NCBI RefSeq assembly: GCF_000002995.4
Contig: NW_025062478.1
Span: forward strand, 8,842,001-8,906,000
DNA from: Brugia malayi
Taxonomy: Eukaryota > Nematoda > Chromadorea > Rhabditida > Onchocercidae
Reading direction: 5' to 3'
Length of the DNA stretch: 64,000 nucleotides
Positions 12,101-25,023 of this stretch are shown here, one piece after another (positions within the stretch are counted from its first letter, which is position 1; the number at the start of each line of letters is the position of its first letter). A program made the translations under genes and the position numbers. The notes under the pieces were generated by a model, which was not told where the DNA came from, ran no database searches, and saw only the letters and a program-made list of their open reading frames with translations.

Positions 12101-13088
12101 ATATTATATAATAACTGATTAGAAATTATTGCTTCACAAAATATAGTATTAATGATATGATACATCTATTATTTCAGCATGAAGAACATTGAATCCAAGT
12201 TTAACAGATCCTTCCGCTTCCTGAATCATCTTTGCAATCGCCGTTTTATCTTCTCCTTTTACCGAAATACCATTTACACTAAAAGCAAAAGAATACGATT
12301 TAAATTAAATTTTGGTATAATAAGTATAATATAATATAATGTTAAGATAAAATTAACTTTGATTGATCTAATTAAGCTCAATGTTGACACTTCAATACAA
12401 ATTCAATAAAAGATATGAAATTTCAAACATTTATTGTGATAGATGTCTGACACTATTACTTTGACCATATTAATTGATCACATCATTTCAAATGAAATTT
12501 ACACCTAATAATTTCGTCACCGGCTTGAATTTGTCCATTCAAAGCCATCGGTGAATTTTCAAAAACCTGTACCACATAGATACAAGGACAATATGGTGCA
12601 CCTCCACCGATTGATATACCGATAACACCATTTGTATCCTTGATAATCTCAGTAACATCACCTGTTATCGACATTCCCAATCGATCTTCCTCCATCTGCA
12701 ATACATTTGATTTTATCATATTTGCTAGAAGCATATCAATTATTTAGAAAGAGAAAGATGAAGCAAAATTAGGAATATTGAACTGAATGGAAATGAATCC
12801 CCGAATTATCGGTTTTAAATTCTACGAATAACTGAGGCTTTCTATAAACAAGAAATTTAGGAAATTGACTGCATTGATACGAAAAGAGATCGGAAATGAT
12901 AGAGAAACGACCGAAAAAGGACCGGAAATATGACTTATTCATCTTTCTCTTCTTGTGCCTTAATGGCAAGAAAGCGCAATCGTCATTAGCAATCATTTCC
13001 CGCAGCATGCATCTTCCCGAATGAAAGCTTAATAACTCACCGCCTTCCCTGTACATAAAACTACCGATTCCTTCCGTTTTTTGAACAT
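9122..13088 (-). CDS. PICK1: PICK1 (protein interacting with C kinase 1), PDZ and BAR domains, about 407 aa
   Basis: Nine exons: 13041-13088, 12505-12695, 12164-12278, 11845-12070, 10997-11096, 10142-10357, 9826-9920, 9465-9586 and 9122-9232. The PDZ domain contains GISIGGGAPYCPC and IYVVQVFENSP, close to vertebrate PICK1. The BAR/AH domain follows (ADALGLSRAILCND, KAIPDTKLTLKKYLDAKFEY, ETGNYEYR, EKLELLDQKH), then the acidic EEEEEEID tail. Length matches the roughly 415 aa of the human protein. PICK1 dimers bend membranes and bring PDZ ligands such as AMPA receptors and PKC to vesicles; the worm protein should act in vesicle or dense-core-granule traffic. The first exon (MFKKRKESVV...) is inferred from an ATG and a strong GTGAGT donor. 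An alternative start is the ATG at 12695, directly after a TTGCAG acceptor. The exon 5/6 junction is irregular (see findings). Confidence 0.94.
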
Positions 13089-14620
13089 TTTCGAAATAAA
13101 TTAGTTTTAACTGGCCAATTCTGTATAATGCGAAAAAAAGTTTTAAATTTACTTTAGACAGTATTTACATGATTAAGAATTCTGTTATTAAATTGGAAGA
13201 AATAAAAATTAAGGCTAAATAATGAGATTTCAAATTAGAGTTTTCACAATTCAAGCTTTGTGAAAATAAATGAAAACTCTATTAGGAACGAAAGAAAAAG
13301 AAATCATGTCTGCTGTTCAAATAGTGGTGATTAGCTACCAAAATATCAACATGAATTCTTTAAATTTATATCTCTTCATGAAAACAAAATTTTTTATGAA
13401 CAAATTATTAAAATTTCTCAATAACTGATAATAATGATAGCTTGAGCTGAAAAGTCATTGTAAATGAATGTTGGCAATGAATTTATTAACTGATAAATTT
13501 AATAATAAATTGTCGGAAGAGTAAAAAGTAAAACTGTGATAATACTGATTAAGAGAATTGCCATTATGTCAAATTAGAATAGAACGCGAAATTCTTTAGA
13601 GCAAAAATATGCAAAAATGGCTGGGATAACACCTTTGTGATGACATTAAATGCATGCTGTAAACACATGGAAGAATCTCTATTGAACTAACGACATATTT
13701 TTATGTGAAATTCATTACAGTGGTCATTCGGATAGCTATTTATGATGTCATCATTTCTAGTCATGTGCGACACCACCGCTGGAGACAAAAAAAATGAATT
13801 AGCTAACGGAACGATGTTCACCCCTCAATCAGATGTGAAGCTTTAAACTTGAGAAGCATTGCTCCTTCATTGCTAGTAAATACAACAAGCAATCGATGTG
13901 TGTGTGTACATGTATATATATATATATTAACTCTGCATGCATTGCTCCTAAAAGGCCTTAAAGAGTAAGCATGACATATACACATACATTCAAATACTTT
14001 GGATATGTGTTAGGTTAGCAGTGAAAGTATCCTCACAGATTGACTTCGCTAATACATTCCAATGGTTTATATTCAATAACCTCTTACTACTACACCTGTC
14101 TATCGTTATGCATCTCTTTCAGGTACGGCTTTTGATTTCACCGTATTTTTTCGTCACGAAACAATTACCGCTGTAGCACTTACAATAGTCAATTTGATGT
14201 AAGACTGGCTTTTTTCATTCATTTGCTTCATTTTTGAAATTATTTACTTCTGTCTATAACCTAAATGCAATTGATTAATGTATTTCATGCTTTTTAGAAC
14301 AAATTTATTCAGCGTGCAAATCATTCTATTATAAAACATACAAAGGTAACCAAGTTTCCATTATAACTTAAAAATCAAGCGAACAGACTAACGACCAGAA
14401 GAATAAACCTAAATTAATTTTTTACCTATTACTTTGCATGGACCTCTTACTTTAAAAGGTATTCCATGCAGCAATAAATCGAACAGAAAGCTTTTCAATT
14501 TATTGCTCTTGGAATACCATCCTAAGGCATTATTTGTAGGGCTCATCTTTGACATTGCTTAATTTCGGCTAAGTGACTAGTAACAATTCGAAATTCTATT
14601 CTTTAACAAACAAAACAGAA
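13089..14620. other. Intergenic region upstream of PICK1
   Basis: The 1.5 kb between the PICK1 start and the POLE2 stop is mostly A+T-rich. It contains a TG/TA microsatellite at about 13897-13928 and no exon I can support. It should carry the PICK1 promoter. Confidence 0.6.
13897..13928. repeat. (TG)n/(TA)n microsatellite
   Basis: A compound dinucleotide run, TG repeats followed by TA repeats. Confidence 0.9.
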
Positions 14621-17600
14621 TTATTCAGGAGCTCCAGTAGCATTCTGATCAGCAGAACATACCTCAACCGTACGCAGTGCTGGGTAATATACATAAAAAT
14701 TGAGGTCAGTACGAGCGAAGGACCCTGGATTAACAAACAAAGTATTTTCCAATTGGTAATGAAAATGTTCGAATTTATCAGCGATGACAACGAGATCTGG
14801 TAAAGGATACAGTGTAAGGTAGCTATCCATTTGCCAAATAACAGGTGATATGTGTAGTGGTAGTGGCGACAAGTGTCCAACGGAAGCGATTGTATGACAG
14901 AACTGCAATATAATCATTTTTTAAACAGTATAGGTGAATTTACAACTTTCACACCATTTTGTCAAAAATCTTATTTTAAATATCAGCCTAAGATATATGA
15001 ACTTCGCTGGGACAAACAGAGTGCTGCAACTATACCATATTGAATTTTATCTAATACAGAACAATATAAGATAACCAAAAAGAACCTATAGCATCAAAAT
15101 AGATTGTGAAACTTTTTAAAGCTGAAAGAAAAGTAAATAAACATCAGTAAAACTCTAAACATCAGTAAAACAGTAAATAAACATCAGTAAAATTTGTTCT
15201 AAAATAGGAATATTGAAAAAAAAAATTTACATGTTCTGGAATGTCGGCAGTAGTTGACGGCATATGAATACTATTTCTGCACATTTTTTCAACCAAATCA
15301 TGACGCATGATGACAATTTCTTGATTGGTATATTGTATACGACATGGATTTGATGCAAACGAACAATTCGGTACATCTCTCATTAGTTCGAAAAGTTGAA
15401 ATGGTAATGGTGGCCTGTAAATGGAAACTTAAAACTATAGATAAAATATCTATATATGTTAAACTATACCAAAGCATGTAATTTTTTTTTTTTTTTGGAA
15501 ATTAGTAATTTGGAATTCAAATGCAGGAACCACAAACCCAAAGCGATTCTTTCAAACTGATAAGCAGCATGTGTGTTTGACTAAAATTCAACAAAGCATG
15601 CAAAACCACGTTGATCCAATACAAAACAGAAATGAGATATTTTAAAACGAACGTAAATTGAATGTAACATGAGCATAACAATTTACAACAGTATGGCTTC
15701 ATGTCTTTAAAAAAAAGTATTTGCTGAAGTCAGATAAAATGTCTGAGAGGCATACATTTAAAAAAAAGCCCAGTATTTTTTTTTTCAAAAAGTTTTTCAC
15801 TATAAAATTGAGAAGTAATGAACCAAATGGTAATCGATTCAATATATATCGATTATGTAGGCTCAGAAACTCTATAAGTGCTTACCGTGGCAATATCGAA
15901 TTCAGTGAAGGATCATCTGGACCAGGGACGAATATAAAATGAACATTACGATCAGCAAATATATCTTTTTGCAAAATAGATGCCAAGCGACGAAATCCAT
16001 ATGAAATTAGATTCATTCAAAAACACTAGTGTTGAGAAATTATATATCCTCACGTTTAGATAAGAAAGTGGATTATCTAAACAGTAAATCTTGCCTGTGC
16101 AACTTTGGGAAAATAATGAAAGAGTGCGGTCATTATCCACACAAAATGCAAAAACATGGGCAACTACGATAAAATATGGTAGAGTAAGCTACGTTCCACG
16201 AAACGCTTAATGACATAATGTGGAAAACAAACCATAAGTGCGATGATATGAGTCAGCTGTACCCATCTGAGAACAGAAATTACCACATATAATGAATGCA
16301 AGCAACTGGGAATCTGTGAAAGCAAATATAAGCTCATTGATTGCACTCAATATCTAAAAAAGATTTTTTAAAATATCGGCAAAAAGCATCACTTAAACCT
16401 TCACAGAACAGGGAAATTTTTTTTTAAATTTATTAAAAAAGTGCTTAACGATGTTTGAACCAGCGTCTTTGAAAAGAGAGAACGACTTAACCCTTGAATC
16501 ATCCAGCCATACATCTGACATAAGGATGAACCTTGTTCTATCATTTCGTTCGCATAGTGTTCGAAGTCGAATCTGTGAGCCACAGGCAACTGTACCTTCA
16601 CCACCAAACCAGTTCGTTACTCCAAAGTAATTTCTTGTAACTGTAGCACTTTCAACTGGTGCAAGACCAACAGCACTAACACGAAATAAGCCGCCAACAG
16701 ATCGACCTTCCAACATCATTATACAGCCATCGGTGAAAAGACCTTTGTGGAAGGTCGCTTCCTTAAGATCAACTTCTATAGCGCCTGCAAACCCCGACAT
16801 AATCTTTTACGCAGTTGTATCAGAAACCAAATTAACACTAATCAATCGTACTTGTTTATTTAATGCTTTGGAACTTAGGTAATTTTAATAAAAAAAAGAT
16901 AAATAACTATTTGCTTTTACCTGTAAGATCCTCGATTTCATAAACTCCAGGATCCCTCTGAGTTAACATTCCTATTAACACCGAATTATCTGATCTTTCT
17001 GGAGTGCCTAGTAGAGCTTCCACCGTGCATAATTGATAATGCTCAAACGCAGAGTTTCGTAATGCACGCTGAAAATGGATTACAGCTGATTTAACCATCG
17101 AAAAAATTAATAAACACTACCAAAAGCTTGCAAAAAAAAGTGAAAAATTTATAAAAACAAAAACCTGTAAAAATCAGCAAAAACATAAAAATTTCCTAAA
17201 ATTTATAAAATTAATATAATTAATAACTAATTTAATAACAAATAATGATAATAATAATAGTAATAATAACAATAATGATAATAATAATAATAGATGTATA
17301 ACAACAGCAATATTGTTCGAACAAATTAAAAAGTTAACTAACTTGCATGACAAGTTTCAAACGTTCTCTGTATAAAATCTTCGCATCATTACTTTGTCCT
17401 ATAGCAGATGATAGACCATCTACTGCAACTAACATCTTACGTTGTTCATCATACCGTAAACGTGGAACAGTGAACAAATCAATTACACGAATTAATGATT
17501 CTCTGCAGTAGAATTTAGTTTTATTCAACTAATTCATAAAAAAAGTTAATCTAGATCAAGGTTAGGTTATGTGACTATTTAAAAAAAAAAAAACAACTAT

Positions 17601-18549
17601 TTACAATCATTCCCACAGCAATTAAGAAAAATGAAATTCAACATAAATTTCTATTGACTAAAAAGAATTATACCTTTCGTACTGGCCCTCCTTAGTTAAT
17701 TGCCCAAACAGAACACACACATGTAAGTTTTTTAACATGTAAGTTTTCATGAACATAAAAAACTTCATCTTCATAGACACACAGTTAACACTCTATCTTG
17801 TTCAAGTACTGAAACCAGTATAGAGTATTATATTTTGTGCTTAAATTGTACTCATTTTACCGTTAATGAATAACCGATATCACTAATGAGTTGATTCTAA
17901 TATCAGCTTGAATTTACCTTTATAATCCTGCATAACCTAAAGAAGGAATGATTAATTAAAACCAGAAAAATAAAAAAAAAAAAAAGCTAACTGTTTTGAG
18001 GAACGACTGCTAGCACATTCATTAACAGCCGACTTGAATTCATTGAACGAAAGTACTGGTCCGCTTGCTGAAATACGTAATTGTGGAGAATCTCTATAAT
18101 CTACTTTTTAAATCGACATCTCATGATTATATTTAGGTATATCCAATCTCGAGAAGTAACGTTGTTTCAGAAGTGAATTTGAAGTTAAGAATGATAGGTC
18201 AATGTAATGTGAACCTTCTTTGAGAGTGTATATCTATAGAAACATACCCTTCTGTTTCGACAACACACTAATAACTTTGTTTATCCACCTGACTCGCTCT
18301 TCGCTTTGTAAATCTACCAGAATCTGGACAGCATATTCCATAGCCTCCCTGCGAACAGTCACCAACAAATTATTATTTGAATCTCTTCAGATTTTAAGCA
18401 CTACAAAAATCTACGAGAATTAAAATCAATGAGAATAGGCAGTACGAGCTCTACAACAGAAACGTTTACTTGCTTAATGTGAGTGCGCGCATTTGAAATG
18501 CTTTGCGAATTTGTTTTCGCAATTTCTCCGCATTCGAATTGGTCGGCAT
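14621..18549 (-). CDS. POLE2: DNA polymerase epsilon subunit 2 (B subunit), about 525 aa if one exon is read with a one-base correction
   Basis: Ten exons: 18470-18549, 18248-18348, 17992-18067, 17343-17502, 16921-17068, 16450-16784, 16233-16305, 15886-16025, 15231-15414 and 14621-14902. The product is the non-catalytic B subunit that holds polymerase epsilon together at the replication fork. Family landmarks in order: helical N-terminus (QIRKAFQMRALTLSK), FTVPRLRYDEQRK, OB-fold region (SVLIGMLTQRDPGVYEIED), SDVWLDD and FIICGNF of the inactive phosphoesterase fold, FIFVPGPDDP, SNPCRIQYTNQEIVI, and C-terminal PDLVVIADKFE and VNPGSFAR. The summed length matches the human 527 aa. Exon 15886-16025 is one base too long for its flanking phases, so the literal reading frame stops inside it. 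This is either a sequence error or a real lesion. The start ATG at 18549 gives the expected N-terminal helix. Confidence 0.93.
15128..15192. repeat. Triplicated AAACATCAGTAAAA motif
   Basis: Three copies of an AAACATCAGTAAAA-like unit lie in a POLE2 intron, two of them preceded by AGTAAAT. Confidence 0.7.
17215..17300. repeat. AAT/ATA-rich simple repeat
   Basis: Interrupted runs of AATAAT and GATAATAAT triplets in a POLE2 intron. Low-complexity sequence with no other feature. Confidence 0.7.
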
Positions 18550-19294
18550 GAGCAAATAAAGAAGTTTTATTTCCAGTAATATATAAGTTTAAATGAATGC
18601 ACTTGATTCTGCAATACTGCTTGTCACAAATCCAATAAATGATAATGGTGCTAATGCGAGGATGAAAGTTTAGGAAACAAAACAACAGAAATAAAACTTA
18701 TATAAACCATCATCTCATGGACATCAAATTAAACGGATTTACCCGAAAGAAGAAAAAAAATGAATACTCACAATTAGGCTTTACGGTAACATTGAAATCA
18801 CCATCATTTCCCCTATCTATATTCAAATATGTTTTTACCAGTGCTACGTACTCTCTTCATTTATATCGTTTAATACTATTTCCACCTTTTACGCTTTTTT
18901 TTTTTTCCCTTGTTAAATAGATTTTAACTATTCTCCCAATGTCATGTAGTCTCCCATACACCTATTTTCAAGGATGAATACAGTTTTTCTTTAAAAACTG
19001 CGCAATATATAAGCTTTCAACTTGATACATCGTAATTTATCAGTTCGTGAACAGAATTATTAACATAAAAGCAAAAAAGGAATTGAAAACAATGAAACAA
19101 CGGAACAATTTGGAAAATGAAGCATAATTTTTTACTTCATTCAATTAAACCTAGAACTGTGGAAGATGGTATCCAAACAATTATTCCTCAAATGATCTTT
19201 GTAGAGCTGATGTTTTGCCAAATCTGGCTGCAACATTTGAAACATAGCACAGGGACTATCATTTCCCCAAAATAACTAAACAGTAGTAAAACTA
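18550..19294. other. Short same-strand spacer between U1C and POLE2
   Basis: Only about 745 bases separate the U1C stop from the POLE2 ATG. A TATTGCAG acceptor-like site about 75 bases upstream of the POLE2 ATG (minus strand) could accept a trans-spliced leader. I see no other exon here. Confidence 0.4.
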
Positions 19295-20631
19295 CTATCG
19301 TATCTCTCGGCGTGGTCCAGTCGGCATCATGAACGGTGGCCTCATCATCATTGGCGGTCCCATTGGAGCACCCATTGGTGGATAAGGAAATGGCATTGGA
19401 CCTCGAACCGGTGGACCACCAACTGGTGTCATAATGGGTGGTCTTGGTCCACTTACTGCCTAAAAATTCAATGAGGATATTTCAAATATAAATTAAAGCA
19501 AGAACTGAAAATTTTCTAGATATATGAATTATTTTTCATGCGAGAATGAACACTAAAGTATACGAATCCAAGACTAAATACTTCGTCCGGAATTTTTTGA
19601 AAACAAGACACCTCATATAAGAGAAGTAAAAGATGTAGTAATGTTTTATGTATTTTTTATGCAAGTCAAGAAAAGAAGAAACCTACTTAACTAATCTAAG
19701 TTCTGAAGTACACCAAAATAAATAAAGATCTATCCACTAAAATAATTGGTTTCCAAAGAATATTTGCTTCAAATTTTTTGCCGTGAAAAAATGTAAAACT
19801 TCAATATTAAAGCTTAAGTCTGTTCTATAAACAGTACAAGATTTAAAAAAACCAGTCAATCAAAAGATTGTGCAGCATCATTTATACATATAAGGAAAAA
19901 GAGTTTTTTACGAAAAACAAAAGTAAGGTCTTGAAATTATCCTCACGCAAAATTCAAAGAAAAAGTACCATAGGCATTCGGGGAGCAGTTCCTTGACTAC
20001 TACCCATGCGTCCTTGGGTAAATGCTCGCGCAGTGGCATCCACTAATTTCTGCGCCTGCTCCTCCATCCATTTTTGATAGAACATTCGTACATTTTCCTG
20101 AAATGGATATTCTGCTTAGCTATAAAAAAATAAAAGAAAAATTTCTGCTTGATCATCTCCGACTACGACTTTTTAATCCCTAGAGACAAGAACATCTGCT
20201 GGACTCCGTAACTTTTTAATTAGGTTTCATTTCATAAAATAAGTAACAGCATAAACGCATAATAAATGTATTAATTCGTCTGACATTCATGAAAGAATTC
20301 TGCTTTGAACAATCAAGGTAAAGGTAAGCACCACAGAGTAAAAAATGATAAAATTTATTTTGGTTTTAAACGTTCGTACAGTGCAACACATAAACTACCT
20401 TGGAATTCTGATCATGGAAATGTGGAAGATTTCATCTTATGCAATAACTACCAGCTTTTCTTATAAAGGATTCTTAAAACACATTCATAATGTCTGTACC
20501 AAATCATTCCACTTTTGCGTATAACAACTTGAACAAACCTTATGTTTTCGGCCACCGTTATGAGTTTTCCGAACAGATGGTGAGTCATGCGTCAGGAATG
20601 TGTCACAGTAATCACAGTAATACTTCGGCAT
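19295..20631 (-). CDS. SNRPC: U1 small nuclear ribonucleoprotein C, about 128 aa
   Basis: Three exons, 20539-20631, 19969-20097 and 19295-19459, all phase 0. The N-terminus [20 protein letters not shown] followed by [11 protein letters not shown] is the diagnostic matrin/U1-C C2H2 zinc finger, nearly identical across animals. It stabilises U1 snRNP binding to the 5' splice site. A helical segment follows ([20 protein letters not shown]). The C-terminal half is Pro/Met/Gly-rich ([15 protein letters not shown]), as in other U1C proteins, but shorter than the human 159 aa. The frame is open upstream of the ATG at 20631; I chose this ATG because the family always begins MPK. The gene sits directly upstream of POLE2 on the same strand, so co-transcription is possible. 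Confidence 0.97.
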
Positions 20632-22109
20632 ATCTCTAGAATAACAAGCACGTTTCTCGCAGTTATTTATGCATCCCATATAACTGATAACAATTCATCT
20701 CATTCACAGAGTTCAAAATGAATACCTATTAACTTTTTCTTCAAAAATTCCTTCCAGTATTTTTGCAAATTCTTTGAGATGGCTGCTAGAGAATACTTTC
20801 TTACAATACTTTAGATTTGAAAAATGTTTTAGGCAGTATTTTCTACAACTGTATTGTGTAGTAAATATTGACTCTTTTTAAAAGTAAGGAGAGGAAAGGT
20901 CAGGAATAAATCAGAAAAGAAGCAAGGCTAGAAAAAGAGGAATGCTTGAAAAAAGTGATAAGCTGAAACACAATATCATTAAGACCAGATGAAATTTCGA
21001 GATAAACCAGTAACGACATGAAAATAAAACTGTCCAACAAGTTTAGTCGTGTAATTAGATAAATTTGATGTCATTACGACAGTGAACAGTAGTACGATAT
21101 TCTTTTGTAGCTGACAGTAGAGATAAAGTAGAACTTTAATGATAACACAAAAAGGGTTTTTATTTTGAAGATTGAATGAAGTGAACATAGATTAGTTGGC
21201 CAGATACTTTGAGGCCAGATACTGACAGGTCTTTGAGACTTGAGCCATGCACTGTTCACTTAGTGACAGGTAAAGACAGGAATAAAAGAAGACAATAGAT
21301 AATATATATTATTCCACTCAGAGTATTCATCATTTCGAAACATCACACAATGATTACAGTATCAAACAGAAGTAACAATGAAATCTATCATATCAAGCAG
21401 TTGCTTATCACATTTACTTTTAACAGCTTAACCAATTGGGTGAAAATCAGTGGAATAAGGATGTGGAAATTTAGCTGTAATATGAAATGAATTAGAATGA
21501 AACTAAAACAACTAATTAGATAAAATTTCATGAAGTTTAGCAATTCATGAGAGAAATCTTTCCGAAAAGTCAATCAGTCGATGACAAATAATTTTATTCC
21601 ATTATTATTTCATTCTTCCAACTATTGAATGCATTTATACGTAGAATTATACGTAAAAATACAAACAGTAAGTAATAAAACTTTGAAGGACACAATGAAA
21701 CAAAAATATTTTTCAAAATATACAATATGTTTTTTTTTGCAATTAATTTTTACATTTATTTAATACGATTTTATGGCAGTTTGCTGTAGTGAAATGCCAT
21801 AAATGTGAATGTGTAATCTAAACAAGTAATCTCAGAAATCCCATTATAAATGTAGGAAAGGAATACAATTTATTAGATATCCTGAGAGAGAGAGGGAGAG
21901 AGAGAGAACAAATTAGGTATGTTGCTAATAATTTTTAATAATTGGAGAAAAAGAACTAGCAAATGTAAATCAAGAAAGTGAGACTTTTATTTTTGATCAT
22001 ATTTCATTTTGTAAAAATATGTATTGATTTGAATGTCATTGAGAACAATAACTGAAACAATATGAATGAATTCTGAAAGTGTCTGAAGTAGATTCCCATT
22101 ATTGCGACA
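20632..22109. other. Intergenic region upstream of U1C
   Basis: The 1.5 kb between the U1C start and the aspartic protease stop is A+T-rich. It holds a GA-rich microsatellite at about 21884-21908. The open frames of 60-70 codons around 20979-21573 show no recognisable domain. Confidence 0.6.
21884..21908. repeat. (GA)n microsatellite
   Basis: An interrupted GA dinucleotide run of about 25 bases. Confidence 0.9.
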
Positions 22110-25023
22110 CTACAAAATTTCAGCGAAACCGATGCGATCATTTGCGAAATCGTAAACATTGCAATAAGAACGGATGAAGACATCACCAAGAATCCAGGAT
22201 GGGTTGAATCCGACACCGTAATTCTCTAATGCAGCAAAGATGCATACTGGTTGACCATGTTCATTAAGATACTGTAAAATAAACTGGATGATTTGATTGC
22301 ACACTTCTAGAAGACGTATCATTGCTCAAATGACGAATGACTCATACAATTTTCTCCAGAAGCATAAGAACACATAGAAAATGTCACCTTTATACAGGTA
22401 TGATTATTAGTATTTTGAAAATCTCTTCTTGTGGCAAATGTTTCATTGTTTAGATTGATCGAATAAAATGACAGTTGTCAATACCTTTTGAATGTATTGA
22501 TCAGGTAATATTGAATAATATATACCATCGATATTAATTTCAATATTGGGACCAATGTCTTGCATAACGCAATTAACTATATAAGCTTCATAATCGAATG
22601 AATATGTAGCATTGATGTTTTGGACCATTAATTTCATGAGGAACGATGGTATTTGTAGGTATGATGTTCCAGTATCAGAGATTGCTTGTTGCCAACTAGT
22701 AGTCTCGTGTAAATTAACTTTTACACTGTGAACAGAATAAATATTAGTTAGAAAATGATATGCAATTTAAAGTGGTAAAACAGTGAATGAGTAATATTGA
22801 TATATAACTTTAATATCGTTCACTTAAAATTAATACAACAGTTATACAAATTGAAATCAAACTTTGAATACATTTTCGGTGTTAGAAAAATGAATTCTAA
22901 AATAATGACTGAGAGAAATGAGAATGAAAACTTATAGAAAATCTGCAAACTGGTAAAGAATTTATTAAGCTGGAAACCAATTTTGAAAAGAAAATGTTCG
23001 TTAAAATTATAAGAGTTTGTTTACCCTTTTATGGTGAATTGCCAGAACGTCTGAGAGGTTATCTGTACCCATCGCTCTACTGTTTCGCAATTATCAAAGT
23101 CAAAATTACCAAAAGTGATTACACCTCCATCAGTTTCATCCATTGATGTTTCCAAATATCTATAAATTGTGTTTTTAGAAATGTTCTAGTAAACAAAGTC
23201 TTATACTCAAGCATATTCTTGGCAGGAAATCAAAAATTGTTCGGTAAGCAATCTTATTTCCACCTTTCGAACCACAGAACTTTTCTGTATCTCTTGTAAT
23301 GCATTACATATTAAAAAATAGTTTAAAGTTGATCAATTCATGTTTACTTCTTGAGAATAAATAGTTTGTAATTTAATATCTCTTACAATTAAAATTGTTA
23401 AAATATATCCGTTAAGTGACGATCAATTATAAGACCTACGGAGATAGGTAAACTGTCATTATTGGAAAATCCAGTTCGCTAATTATATTTTGCATCGGCG
23501 GTGTAACCTGGAATGATGAAAGGGCTGGCCAAGCGAGACCCATTATACCATCCATCGAGAAATTACCGAAGCTAATGGCAATATGATTTGCTAGACCGAA
23601 TATTTGATTAGCAACTGTTAAATCAGCAAACTACAAATACTCTACTTTTAGGTTAAAGGAAATAAAAAAAATAAGGAAAAATTAAAGTAAGCTAATTTTA
23701 ATTATTACATAAGGAGTTAGTCGTAGCTGTATTATTGCCATTTAAAGAAAGATAACAAATCAATAGGCTTAATACTTCGTTTATTATAATAGCAATGGAA
23801 ATATCTGAAATGTAATTGAGTAAGCTATTTCGATATCTTACTAATACTGCAAAAGCATCCATTTTCCACTAAATCTGTTTAAAAAGTGAAAATATTGATG
23901 AATTAAAAACTCACTGAAAGTTGATCAATCCCAAGTATACCTTTGGAATAGCCTAATGCATAAGTTATTGAAAAGTTTTGGCCATAAGATGAATATGTTG
24001 AAGATTTACTGCAAGAAATATATCTTAATAAAAGCTAATAAATTAAAAAATCAACGATAATACATCACTAATTTGCATTTTGGAATATTTTTTAGCACTG
24101 TTCAACTTAATTTTGATAGTGCATGAATTGAATTCAATCAGTATTTTATAACTTTAACTGATAACTTATCACTTTTAAGAACTTAAACAAGAGTAAAAAC
24201 CTTGGATCAAATCGGTTTTTTGTGTGCATATTTCCTCCCTCTATGCATGAATTACTTTTACAGTCAATAGAAATGACCCATAAATCTGAACTTCCTGTAT
24301 CGGGGACAACTTTCAAATTTTGTGCTGAAAATAGGAAAGTTCATGAGAACGATGGCTGTCTTTCTGATTGATCATTTTAAAGACAAAAAAATGAATTAAT
24401 ATAATCATTAGTGCTAGAAAATGGTTTCACTTAAAAAAGATTTAACAAAATTTAAAAGTGATACGATAATCTATCAAACCATATAGAATTCGACATTCGA
24501 GGATAATTTCTTCAGTGATTTATAAATTTATTGACTTTTATAGGTTGTGGAAGGATGAAAAAGAAAATGGATGTACGCGGTGATCCGATAGTGATATTGA
24601 TTAGATAGATATTATCCATATATTCTAGAAATCCAGTCATTCCGGTTTCTCTCAGTACTGGTTGGACTAACCGGTTGTATTCTTTTAATTTTCCGGCTCT
24701 ATAAATATTCGGTATTGAATTTCATCAAATGTCTGGGAATTGTATTTTTCTTTTTTGTTTGTTTTCCTCCTTATTATTACTTATCAAACATAAATGAATT
24801 GAAAAAAGTATAAAAAAGGGTGTGAAAATTAATAAAGATTATTTCTTTCGACTTGTACTTAAATATTCGAAATTAACGACCAATTTAAAAAGAAAAAAAA
24901 CTGTAAGTACCGTAAAAGTTGTTGCCGTATAGAATGAGTTCTCTTCACAGTGACACGACTTACAGCCGCGTCAACTATGAACGTTATATGATATAAAACT
25001 ATTAAAACCACTGCAGTTTTCAT
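22110..25023 (-). CDS. Secreted pepsin-family (A1) aspartic protease, about 393 aa
   Basis: Eight exons: 24911-25023, 24577-24698, 24201-24324, 23915-24008, 23440-23630, 23025-23159, 22485-22725 and 22110-22271. They close in frame to 394 codons. A signal peptide ([19 protein letters not shown]) is followed by a basic propeptide ([15 protein letters not shown]) that would be removed on acid activation. The mature enzyme shows [11 protein letters not shown], the first catalytic motif [20 protein letters not shown], a flap with [22 protein letters not shown], the second catalytic motif [10 protein letters not shown], and the C-terminal [12 protein letters not shown] and DRIGFAEIL. Both Asp residues and the flap Tyr are present, so it should be active. 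The first motif has Pro where Phe or Val is usual, and the flap reads YALG rather than YGTG. Nematode paralogs act in gut digestion, lysosomes or the excretory-secretory product; which applies here cannot be told. Confidence 0.95.

Noticed and set aside
14573..14880. Open frames opposite and offset to the last POLE2 exon
   Set aside because: Shadows of the POLE2 frame carrying VNPGSFAR and PDLVVIADKFE.
16393..16450. Extension of the POLE2 SDVWLDD exon to its in-frame stop
   Set aside because: A GTTAAG donor at 16449 and the next exon (FIICGNF) continue the family alignment; the extension is intron.
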